Source: Gammaproteobacteria bacterium (lineage in GTDB: Bacteria; Pseudomonadota; Gammaproteobacteria; GCA-001735895). Taken from it: 6,115 nt of DNA. The notes under the pieces are model-generated. The model ran no database searches. It worked only from the letters and a program-made list of their open reading frames with translations, and was not told where the DNA came from. The DNA is taken from the NCBI GenBank assembly GCA_027293245.1, contig JAPUFZ010000089.1, positions 1 through 6,115 of the forward strand, written 5' to 3'. Within the stretch, counting starts at the first letter, position 1, and every line of letters begins with the position of its first letter. Position numbers and translations under genes: made by a program. Below are positions 1 through 5,501 of this stretch, one piece after another.

Positions 1-1188
1 CAGAAACGCAGCGACCAGATCGTTTCGGGGCAGGTTGCCCGGTGCAATATTGTCCGCTGCGCCAAGCGGTCCACGGAACAGGATATCCAGAATCGCCGGC
101 AAGGTCGGGTGGGTCACGTAGGTAGCGAACTGGGCGTCGTCTTTGGGTTCACTGGCATTGAAGCGATCCTTGTCGGGCAGGCCGATGACTACCTCGTTGA
201 CCAACGGTGCGCCGAGTCGTGAAACCTGCGTAAACGGTCCGCCGACGACTTCGGGCTGGTCGAAGCCCGGTGTCGGATTAAGGATTCTCACCTGGCGCAT
301 GCTTGATGAAGTCCAGCTGCCGATGACGCCGTTACCTGAACCGATCAGGCAGTCCTTGTGCACTTCTAGCGCAAGCGTAGTGATGTTCAAATCGTCAAGC
401 TGGTTACGCGCGATATCGTCCGGCAAAGCACTGGTTAGAGGTACGAAGTTAACCAGGTCAAAGACCTCGCCGAGTGGCAGGGAAAACGATTCCTTGCGTT
501 GGCCGACGAAGACACGGCCACTTTGTGCGCCCGCCGGGCAGCCATTGAATGACACGTTGTGAAACACTTCGCCGGAATTGGTCAGGCTTTTGACGTAGCC
601 GTCGTAATCGGGGATGGACTTGCCACCGACATTGTCGTAAGGCTTGGCAAAGCTTGTCGTGCCGAAACTGGCGTCAGTAACGTCGCTGGCCGTCCCGCTG
701 CGGCGGTCGCCGGTTACCATCCTGACCGTGTAAGATTCGTTAAAGTTGAGCACGGCACTGTTATCACCGGTGCCGAGTGCGCCGATATTTTGCTGCGGCA
801 CCGCGACGATTTCCCCACCAATATCAAGTGCCAGTCCGCTGCCGCCAGCGCCAAGGGTATTGGTGAATCGAAACTGGAAGCTGATGTCTTCCACCGCGTC
901 ACCATCATTGTCGACGTGAATTTCATAGAGGGCGTTGGGGTCCATGCTGAAATAGCCGGGCCCGCCAAACGGGGATTGTAAAGGCCAGTAGTTGGCTACC
1001 AGGGTAACGTAGTTCTCACGACCCGGCTCGTAGCTGTTGAACAGGTAGTAGTCTGTAGCATCGAGCTTCGGATAGCCCTTGATAAATGGGGCTTCCGCAT
1101 GACTGGATGCCTGCACTCCAGACCAGCTGATCAGGTAGAAAACCGCTGCGGACAACAATGTTGTACGGCAAATGGTAAAGCTTTTCAT
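1..1188 (-). CDS. DUF4331 family secreted protein (C-terminus beyond the window)
   Basis: An open frame of 396 codons runs leftward and leaves the window at base 1 without a stop, so the C-terminus is missing. The first 27 residues look like a Sec signal peptide: basic start (MKSFTICR), hydrophobic stretch about 10-22, and likely cleavage after VQA27. The mature start SSHAEAPFI (28-36) followed by KLDATDYYLFNSYEPGR (41-57) is typical of the DUF4331 family. Further family-like stretches are ALYEIHVDNDGD (86-97), DISFQFRF (101-108), GRVFVGQRKESF (224-235) and GEVFDLVNF (240-248). Cys217 and Cys280 could form a disulfide. The family has no biochemical function that I know of; periplasmic or extracellular location is inferred. 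The start at 1188 has a weak GGAA 6 bases upstream. An in-frame ATG at 1200 would add four residues (MEPI) but has no visible ribosome site. The gene is divergent from an ECF sigma operon, which probably controls it. Confidence 0.9.
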   Translation of the reverse strand, partial: MKSFTICRTTLLSAAVFYLISWSGVQASSHAEAPFIKGYPKLDATDYYLFNSYEPGRENYVTLVANYWPLQSPFGGPGYFSMDPNALYEIHVDNDGDAVEDISFQFRFTNTLGAGGSGLALDIGGEIVAVPQQNIGALGTGDNSAVLNFNESYTVRMVTGDRRSGTASDVTDASFGTTSFAKPYDNVGGKSIPDYDGYVKSLTNSGEVFHNVSFNGCPAGAQSGRVFVGQRKESFSLPLGEVFDLVNFVPLTSALPDDIARNQLDDLNITTLALEVHKDCLIGSGNGVIGSWTSSSMRQVRILNPTPGFDQPEVVGGPFTQVSRLGAPLVNEVVIGLPDKDRFNASEPKDDAQFATYVTHPTLPAILDILFRGPLGAADNIAPGNLPRNDLVAAFL

Positions 1189-1200
1189 AATGGGTTCCAT

Positions 1201-1351
1201 GAGTTAAAGTTAATCGGTATCACAGCGCGTCGATCTGTGTTGATCAGCGCGGTGTATAATGGCTATACGCGCACCATATGAATCTGGATGCAGTGCGCTG
1301 CGATATTTTTCCGATTGAACTTTGCCAACAATCGATTGTCCGAGTGCGGGT
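1201..1351. promoter_or_regulatory. Divergent control region between DUF4331 gene and sigma factor operon
   Basis: This non-coding gap must hold the promoters of both flanking units. The palindrome TGATCA at 1241-1246 resembles the TGATC -35 core known for RpoE/ChrR-type ECF sigma factors. Read rightward it is followed 16 bases later by CTATAC (1263-1268). Read leftward it is followed 18 bases later by TGATAC (1222-1217). One symmetric element could therefore serve as -35 in both directions. A perfect TATAAT lies at 1255-1260, but I see no matching sigma-70 -35 sequence 16-18 bases upstream. CAGCGCG occurs twice, at 1223-1229 and 1245-1251. The exact promoter positions are a guess. Confidence 0.4.
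1247..1272. repeat. Imperfect inverted repeat in the divergent control region
   Basis: The left arm is GCGC (1247-1250) plus GTATA (1254-1258), interrupted by GGT. The right arm is TATACGCGC (1264-1272). The two arms are complementary over 9 bases apart from the 3-base insertion. The element overlaps the proposed rightward -10 region, so it could be an operator or just a chance feature of promoter DNA. Confidence 0.3.
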
Positions 1352-1960
1352 ATGAAAGTACAAAGCAGAATAAAAATCGGGCCTGAAACGGCGACAGGTG
1401 GCGAAGCGCGAGATGCGCTCGGAGAACTGATTGCACAGGTGTCCAGAGGCAACGATGCAGCGCTGGAGAGTTTGTACGATCAGACCATCGGCAAGGTTTA
1501 CGGTCTCGCCCTGGCGATTACCCGATCCCGCGAAGATGCCGAAGAGGTCGCCTGCGATGTCTACACGCAAGTATGGATCAAGGCACGCGATTTCAATCAA
1601 GAGCGTGGCTGTGGAATGGCCTGGTTGATGATTATCTGCCGATCCCGGTCACTCGATATGCTGCGCGGCAACCAGGCACGCGTCACCATCGACGGCCCGG
1701 AATCATCGAAACAGGACGAGGTCGAACCCGAGTTATTGGGCCCGGAAGCAACACTCTCCCGGTTCCAGCAAAACGCCGGAGTGACCCGGGCGCTGGGGGC
1801 CCTTTCCCGTATTCAGCGACAGGCGGTGATGCTCGCTTATTTTCGCGGTTCGAGCCACGGAGATGTCGCCGCCACCTTGGGTTTGCCGCTGGGGACTGTT
1901 AAATCTCATCTGCGGCGCGCCTTGCAATCCCTTCACAATACGTTAGATTTAAGTCTATGA
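1352..1960 (+). CDS. ECF-type RNA polymerase sigma factor
   Basis: This 202-residue protein has the compact two-domain layout of extracytoplasmic function sigma factors. Sigma region 2 spans about residues 36-106, with the core-binding stretch EDAEEVACDVYTQVW (61-75) and the -10 recognition part WLMIICRSRSLDMLR (91-105). A linker of about 35 residues follows, rich in acidic and proline residues. Sigma region 4 spans about 144-197, with the helix-turn-helix HGDVAATLGLPLGTVKSHLRRA (169-190). The ATG at 1352 is chosen because region 2 begins about 35 residues in, as usual; a TTG at 1322 would add ten unconserved-looking residues and has no ribosome site. The stop overlaps the start of the next gene (ATGA, 1957-1960), implying translational coupling with a cupin anti-sigma. 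That pairing places it near the RpoE/ChrR (ECF11-like) or SigK-like groups, whose members respond to oxidative or singlet oxygen stress; the actual signal here is unknown. Confidence 0.93.
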   Translation: MKVQSRIKIGPETATGGEARDALGELIAQVSRGNDAALESLYDQTIGKVYGLALAITRSREDAEEVACDVYTQVWIKARDFNQERGCGMAWLMIICRSRSLDMLRGNQARVTIDGPESSKQDEVEPELLGPEATLSRFQQNAGVTRALGALSRIQRQAVMLAYFRGSSHGDVAATLGLPLGTVKSHLRRALQSLHNTLDLSL

Positions 1961-2436
1961 GCACCACCGACCGCGATAATGAATCAATCGATGCCGCTCT
2001 GGCGATGGCGATGGGCGAGGCAATCGAACCGTACGAATTGAGCCAGCAGCGGCGTGACTCGATGAAATCTCGGATCATGCGGCGAATTCAGGAACCCGCA
2101 CCCGAGGGCACCTCGACCCTGCGCTACTCAGAGGGTGAGTGGTTCGATCTCACCCCGCTGATCGAAAAGAAAGTCCTCTACTTCGACCCGCATACCCGGC
2201 GTGAGACCAGCCTATGGCGCCTGCAGCCGGGCGCGGAATTTGAAACACATTTCCACTCAGGTGTCGAGGAGTGCACTGTGCTCGAAGGTGACGTGAGCTT
2301 CGGCAGCCACCTGCTGCGAAAAGGCGATTTCCACGTGGCGGCCCCGGGGTCGGAGCATCCGCCCGCCAGTTCGCGACTTGGTGCATTGTTGTTGATTAGC
2401 GCGCCTGAAGAGGATGCGATCGGCCCAGCCGGGTAA
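1957..2436 (+). CDS. ChrR-like cupin protein, probable anti-sigma factor
   Basis: This 159-residue protein is encoded directly after the ECF sigma factor with a 4-base overlap and no clear ribosome site of its own, so translation is probably coupled. Residues 1-46 are charged and probably helical (IDAALAMAMGEAIEPYELS, then QQRRDSMKSRIMRRI); this is where a sigma-binding domain would lie. Residues about 60-150 form a cupin domain. Motif 1 is complete: Gly92, His98, His100, Glu104 and Gly111 fit G-x5-H-x-H-x3-E-x6-G. Motif 2 is GDFHVAAPGSEH (123-134), giving His134 as the fourth ligand, so metal binding is likely. Classical ChrR holds zinc in its N-terminal domain through a His/Cys motif. Here the N-terminal part has no cysteine or histidine; the only cysteine is Cys106 in the cupin. 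The anti-sigma role is inferred from gene order and cupin similarity. A stand-alone cupin enzyme is possible but less likely. Confidence 0.85.
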   Translation: MSTTDRDNESIDAALAMAMGEAIEPYELSQQRRDSMKSRIMRRIQEPAPEGTSTLRYSEGEWFDLTPLIEKKVLYFDPHTRRETSLWRLQPGAEFETHFHSGVEECTVLEGDVSFGSHLLRKGDFHVAAPGSEHPPASSRLGALLLISAPEEDAIGPAG

Positions 2437-2504
2437 CAGCGGTCAATACTGCGTTGGTTCCTTATCACCACGCTTGCGGGTACAGGCGATAGAGTCGATG
2501 GTTT
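2437..2504. other. Convergent gap after the anti-sigma gene
   Basis: These 68 bases separate the stops of the anti-sigma and small membrane protein genes. A T run lies at 2502-2506, but I found no convincing stem before it, so no terminator is called. Confidence 0.4.
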
Positions 2505-2747
2505 TTACTTAACTGTGTAAACAACTAAAGCCAGGATGCCAATAGCGGTAATCCAGGAGGCAAGCCTAATGGATGTAAGAAGGTCCTCTATTTTGGTTAA
2601 CCGTTCGGAAAAACCTGCATTCGCATCAGTCGATTCCATGGAATTTTCATGATTTACATTATCTTCAGGGCTCATGTAATTATTGTGACTCCGTGTTATT
2701 GATGGTAAATCGGTTATCGAGAGTATAGCGTACTTTAATGAGGTCAT
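2505..2747 (-). CDS. Small single-pass membrane protein, unknown function
   Basis: This is an 80-residue leftward frame that I do not recognise. The case for it being real is a good ribosome site, AGGGAGAG about 7 bases before the ATG at 2747, and a coherent layout. The polar N-terminal half is followed by an amphipathic, coiled-coil-like stretch GFSERLTKIEDLLTSIRLAS (45-64). One hydrophobic segment, about 62-78 (WITAIGILALVVYTV), then ends in a final Lys. This suggests a C-terminally anchored protein with its body in the cytoplasm. Internal ATGs at Met25 and Met37 are alternative starts with poorer ribosome sites. It is convergent with the anti-sigma gene (68 bp between stops) and lies 169 bp downstream of the amidohydrolase on the same strand. 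It is notably AT-rich for this window. No function can be assigned. Confidence 0.6.
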   Translation of the reverse strand: MTSLKYAILSITDLPSITRSHNNYMSPEDNVNHENSMESTDANAGFSERLTKIEDLLTSIRLASWITAIGILALVVYTVK

Positions 2748-2916
2748 ATTGATACTCTCCCTTTATAGCAAACGAAAGTTTTCTGTTGCCTGGCGGCACC
2801 AAATCCCATCTTGTTTACGAGGTTACTAAATAGTGGTTGGGTTCTCTAATTTAGGCTCTAACAGCGAGGTCCCTTTGAGGAAATAACCTCCTGGCCCAGT
2901 TTTTCCGGTTTTTTCT
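2748..2916. other. Intergenic spacer upstream of the small membrane protein gene
   Basis: This 169-bp gap separates two leftward genes. TATAAA on the minus strand (2767-2762) resembles a -10 box, but it abuts the ribosome site and has no good -35 at the right distance, so I do not call a promoter. A short AGGAGG on the minus strand (2892-2887) has no start codon at a useful distance. I see no clear terminator after the amidohydrolase, so read-through into the small gene is possible. Confidence 0.4.
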
Positions 2917-3720
2917 TTATACAGACTGCCAAACGCGATACAGATCCGGGTCAGCCAGAATGTCATGCAGGGCATCGTCCAAAATACTGGCCCAGCGTTC
3001 AGCCCCCTCTTCGGTGTTAACCAGATCCTGACGAATTTCGATTGATACATGGGGCAAGCCGGACGCTTCGGCATGATGGTCGATGGTATAGTCGGCCAGG
3101 TGTTTGCCCGAGTAGGGTTCGTTATCACCGATATGAAAACCGTCGGGATGGGCGCATAGATTTCTCATTAATGGCACTGGAATCCGTGGGTCCTTGTCCC
3201 ACAACACGCCGGCATGCCAGGGACGAGAAAAACCTGATATTTCAGGTGTAAAACTATGGATGGAAATAAAGGCGGGCACGATCTGCCTTTGTTTGAAACG
3301 GCGTAGCATCATGTCGATGGCCTTTCGATAAGGCGTATAGAAACTATGTATTCGCGCATTACGATGCTCATCAGACATATTTTGATTACCCTTGATAACC
3401 GTCTTGTCACTAACCTCGGGCATCACACTGTCATCCTCGAGACTGCGATTCAGGTCAACTACCAGGCGCGAATAGCCAGCCAGAACTGCAGGGGCATCAA
3501 GATGCTGTGAGAGATGATGGATTAACTTTTTGCTGCCAATGTCATAAGCAATATGCTGTTCGAGTGCTACATCATCGAGGCCAAGCTTATTCAATATTTT
3601 CGGCATAGCATTACTGGCATGGTCACCGACGAGCAATATCTTGCCCTTGCCATGCTCATTAATAATCGTATACGGCGGTGGATCTTCAGGTCCGATCATT
3701 GGATATTCACGTGATTGCAT
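2917..3720 (-). CDS. N-formylglutamate amidohydrolase family protein
   Basis: This complete 267-residue protein is recognisable as a member of the N-formylglutamate amidohydrolase family (PF05013-like), a group of metal-dependent hydrolases. The characterised enzyme (HutG/FGase) converts N-formyl-L-glutamate to glutamate and formate at the end of one histidine degradation route. Diagnostic stretches in order are VGDHASNAMP (31-40), AYD (58-60), GYSRLVVDLNR (82-92), FISIHSFTP (151-159), HAGVLWDKD (169-177), IGDNEPYSG (197-205) and HHAEASGLPHVSIEIRQDL (215-233). The Asp/His of GDHASN, His155 and Glu228 are likely metal or catalytic residues by family analogy. There are no hut genes nearby, so the physiological substrate is uncertain; many family members act on other N-formyl or N-acyl amino acids. 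No signal peptide is visible, implying a cytoplasmic enzyme. The start at 3720 has AGG only 3 bases upstream, and Met8 (3699) is an alternative. A probable promoter lies at 3765-3794. Confidence 0.9.
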   Translation of the reverse strand: MQSREYPMIGPEDPPPYTIINEHGKGKILLVGDHASNAMPKILNKLGLDDVALEQHIAYDIGSKKLIHHLSQHLDAPAVLAGYSRLVVDLNRSLEDDSVMPEVSDKTVIKGNQNMSDEHRNARIHSFYTPYRKAIDMMLRRFKQRQIVPAFISIHSFTPEISGFSRPWHAGVLWDKDPRIPVPLMRNLCAHPDGFHIGDNEPYSGKHLADYTIDHHAEASGLPHVSIEIRQDLVNTEEGAERWASILDDALHDILADPDLYRVWQSV

Positions 3721-3722
3721 TT

Positions 3723-3740
3723 GCCTGGTTAAAATCAGGC
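3723..3740 (-). repeat. Short inverted repeat covering the ribosome site of the amidohydrolase gene
   Basis: GCCTG and CAGGC arms of 5 bases are separated by 8 bases and sit just before the start codon at 3720. In the transcript this hairpin would include the only AGG near the start, so folding could limit translation. The stem is short and may have no function. Confidence 0.3.
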
Positions 3741-3764
3741 CCCGGGTCTGCCAGGGCTGGTCGA

Positions 3765-3794
3765 ATCATAGAGTATTTTTTCTACTATCGTAAA
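3765..3794 (-). promoter_or_regulatory. Candidate sigma-70 promoter for the amidohydrolase gene
   Basis: On the minus strand, TTTACG (3794-3789) and TATGAT (3770-3765) are 18 bases apart. They match 4 of 6 and 5 of 6 positions of the sigma-70 consensus. Transcription would begin near 3758, giving a leader of about 38 bases before the ATG at 3720. The spacer contains an A-tract. Confidence 0.4.
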
Positions 3795-3872
3795 GTAAAG
3801 TTTAGCTATAACCACACAGGGTCGAACTCAGCCATTAACTGATGGTCAAAGATCAAACTCATTTGGAAATGT

Positions 3873-4190
3873 ATGGTGACTGGTGTCAAAATTGTAACCC
3901 GCACAAGCTTAATAAGCCTCGGATTGGCCCTGCTTGGTGGATGTGCCGGCACTTCGGCACTATTTTCATTGTCATCAACAGATAATCTTGATACCTGGCG
4001 AAGCGCATCAGCTTCACAGAAAGCCCAGCTCTGCGAGAATATGGCGAGTTGGCTGTCCGAACCGGTTTCGAGCCCGCCAGACCTGTGTGACTGCATATCA
4101 ACAACCGCCGACGATGGCGGATATGATTTCATGTCCGTTTCGGAGGTAGCAGAGATATGTGCCGGGCTATTGAAGGCAGATGAGTCGTAA
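3873..4190 (+). CDS. Small putative lipoprotein with four further cysteines
   Basis: This 105-residue protein begins with a basic segment (MVTGVKIVTR), a hydrophobic stretch (SLISLGLALLGG, 12-23) and a lipobox ending LGGC24, so it is probably processed by signal peptidase II and lipidated on Cys24. Residue +2 is Ala rather than Asp, which favours sorting to the outer membrane. The mature part has about 80 residues with Cys54, Cys72, Cys74 and Cys96, enough for two disulfides in the periplasm. A CDC pair sits at 72-74. I do not recognise the family. The ATG at 3873 is preceded by GGAA about 5 bases upstream. It is divergent from the amidohydrolase (152 bp) and convergent with the transporter gene (46 bp between stops), so it is probably transcribed alone. 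Confidence 0.75.
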   Translation: MVTGVKIVTRTSLISLGLALLGGCAGTSALFSLSSTDNLDTWRSASASQKAQLCENMASWLSEPVSSPPDLCDCISTTADDGGYDFMSVSEVAEICAGLLKADES

Positions 4191-4194
4191 TATT

Positions 4195-4211
4195 GGGAAA
4201 CCAGGATTTCC
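4195..4211. terminator. Weak hairpin between convergent genes
   Basis: GGAAA (4196-4200) and TTTCC (4207-4211) form a 5-bp stem with a 6-base loop, in the 46-bp gap between the lipoprotein and transporter stops. It would form in both transcripts, but neither side has a following T run. A terminator role is suggested only by position. Confidence 0.25.
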
Positions 4212-4236
4212 ACGGGCCATCTACCCCGACCGATAT

Positions 4237-5427
4237 TTAAATCTGGAAAACTCTTCCGTTTTTCGGCAGAAACAGGACGGCTATGAAAATTACCAAAGCC
4301 AATATCGCTAACACCGCAAATAATGCATCGAATCCCCAGGAACCGTGAATCCAGGCAATCATCGGCAGCGCAGCAGCGCTCATGGTAAAACCAATAATAT
4401 ACGTGATTCCATAGGCTCGACTGCGCCATTCACTGCTGGCCATGCGCCCAACCAGCACATCGTTGATCGGGATCTCACCGAAAACAACGAACATAAATGC
4501 AATTGCGACGATCAGTGCCGGCAGTCCGGTGAGCTGTATCATGACGGTAAAAAACAGCGTTTGAAGAATGGCCACCCAGGCGAAAACAGTGCGTATCGAA
4601 CCATGGTCGATGAGGTAGCCAACAACAAGCTGGGCGAAAGCGGCGACCGCAAACACCAGGAATGTGTACAGTCCTACCAGGCTCGCGCTGCCTGCGATAT
4701 CGCTCAGACGTTCGTCAAATACCCTGGGCAGGGAGAAGGTGGTGCTTTGGAAAATAATACCGCCGACTGCAGTGGTGAAGAAGATAACCCCGAACACTCT
4801 AATCAGGATATTTCTCGATACCCCCACAGGTCGGACCTGGTCATTCGCGAATGCCACTTCAACCCATTCCTGTTTATCACCCGTGCTTTCGAATGCCAGG
4901 TAAAGCATGCCGAGAACGATGGCAGTAAATCCCGGAATCACGAAAGCACTGCGCCAGCCGGAGCTGTCAATGAGTAGCCCGGTAACCAGCGCGGCACTGG
5001 CGACGCCCATGTTGCCAAAAATACCATTGATAGCCAGAGGCACACCCATTTTCTCTCTTCCCTGGACCACCATCGCAAGTCCGACGGGATGATAAATGGC
5101 AGCAAACAGGCCGATTAGCGTCAGGCAGAAACTGATTTCCAAGGGGCTGCTGGCAAAACTCGAAACTACCGAACTAGCCCCGATACCAACGAAGAAGATG
5201 GCCATCATTCCCTCACGGCTCCATTTATCCGCGAGCCAGCCTGCCGGGATCGCGAACAATCCGAACGCAACAAATGCCGGGGTGGCGTAAGGGATTAGTT
5301 CCGCATAAGTCATTCCCCATTCGGTCGTTAATCGCAAGGCCGCAACAGTGGCAAAAATTAAAACGAAAAAGTGAGTGATGAAATGACCGACGTTAAGAAA
5401 CAAAAATCTCAGATGACTACGCTGCAT
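4237..5427 (-). CDS. Major facilitator superfamily transporter, exporter-like
   Basis: This 396-residue polytopic inner-membrane protein has the length and hydrophobic pattern of a 12-helix MFS carrier. The N-terminal NVGHFITHFFVLIFATVAAL (12-31), with AFGLFAIPAGWLADKWSRE (54-72) and IYHPVGLAMV (111-120), resembles fosmidomycin-resistance (Fsr)-like and related MFS proteins. GWLADKWSRE is the MFS motif A loop between helices 2 and 3. A weaker copy, GYLIDHGSIRTVF (270-282), marks the second half. Residues about 178-205 form the central cytoplasmic loop. Charged residues inside helices include Asp154 and Glu318 (VVFGEIPIND). It probably uses the proton gradient to export a small molecule; the substrate cannot be read from sequence, and uptake is not excluded. 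The start at 5427 gives a short N-terminal tail before helix 1, but the ribosome site is poor (GGG about 7 bases upstream). It is divergent from an AraC-family regulator, a likely local controller. Confidence 0.92.
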   Translation of the reverse strand: MQRSHLRFLFLNVGHFITHFFVLIFATVAALRLTTEWGMTYAELIPYATPAFVAFGLFAIPAGWLADKWSREGMMAIFFVGIGASSVVSSFASSPLEISFCLTLIGLFAAIYHPVGLAMVVQGREKMGVPLAINGIFGNMGVASAALVTGLLIDSSGWRSAFVIPGFTAIVLGMLYLAFESTGDKQEWVEVAFANDQVRPVGVSRNILIRVFGVIFFTTAVGGIIFQSTTFSLPRVFDERLSDIAGSASLVGLYTFLVFAVAAFAQLVVGYLIDHGSIRTVFAWVAILQTLFFTVMIQLTGLPALIVAIAFMFVVFGEIPINDVLVGRMASSEWRSRAYGITYIIGFTMSAAALPMIAWIHGSWGFDALFAVLAILALVIFIAVLFLPKNGRVFQI

Positions 5428-5432
5428 GGTAA

Positions 5433-5442
5433 AACCCGGGTT
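5433..5442. promoter_or_regulatory. Perfect 10-bp palindrome, candidate operator
   Basis: AACCCGGGTT is a perfect palindrome 5 bases upstream of the transporter start. It sits inside a wider inverted repeat, GGTAAA (5428-5433) and TTTACC (5447-5452). It lies where a regulator could block transcription or translation of the transporter. AraC-family proteins usually bind direct repeats, so a different binder is also possible. Confidence 0.3.
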
Positions 5443-5446
5443 GCTA

Positions 5447-5474
5447 TTTACCGCAGTATCCTGAAAAATACAAT
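5447..5474 (+). promoter_or_regulatory. Candidate sigma-70 promoter for the AraC-family regulator
   Basis: TTTACC (5447-5452) and TACAAT (5469-5474) are 16 bases apart, with 4 of 6 and 5 of 6 consensus matches. Transcription would begin near 5481, about 20 bases before the ATG. The -35 overlaps the right arm of the inverted repeat next to the transporter start, so one bound protein could affect both genes. Confidence 0.4.
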
Positions 5475-5501
5475 GGCGTACTACTCACAATAAGCCAATT
5501 A

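Noticed and set aside
143..981. Two rightward open frames of about 140 codons each.
   Set aside because: They lie antisense to the DUF4331 gene, whose leftward frame has clear family motifs; they look like no known protein.
1255..1260. Perfect TATAAT as a sigma-70 -10 box for the sigma gene.
   Set aside because: No -35 match occurs at 16-18 bases, and the TG before it lacks the one-base gap of an extended -10.
1322..1351. TTG at 1322 as start of the sigma factor.
   Set aside because: There is no ribosome site before it, and the ten extra residues do not look like sigma sequence; the ATG at 1352 is preferred.
1244..1600. Leftward open frame of 118 codons across the control region and sigma gene.
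   Set aside because: It overlaps the sigma factor region 2 coding sequence on the other strand and has no recognisable domain.
2178..2471. Leftward open frame of 97 codons over the cupin gene.
   Set aside because: It is a shadow of the anti-sigma gene, whose cupin motifs are complete.
2487..2506. CGA/TCG stem followed by TTTTT as a terminator after the anti-sigma gene.
   Set aside because: The stem is only 3 bp, too short to support a call.
2893..2920. T-rich stretch after CCAG/CCGG as a terminator.
   Set aside because: On the plus strand the stem has an A-C mismatch and no transcript ends there; on the minus strand the stem is only 4 bp with a wobble, and no T run follows.
3806..4429. Leftward open frame of 207 codons spanning the lipoprotein and the end of the transporter gene.
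   Set aside because: It overlaps two better supported genes, shows no coherent domain pattern and would cross a convergent gene boundary.
4345..4977. Rightward open frame of 210 codons within the transporter gene.
   Set aside because: It is antisense to the transmembrane helices of the MFS protein and is low in complexity and highly polar, as expected for the complement of a membrane protein gene.
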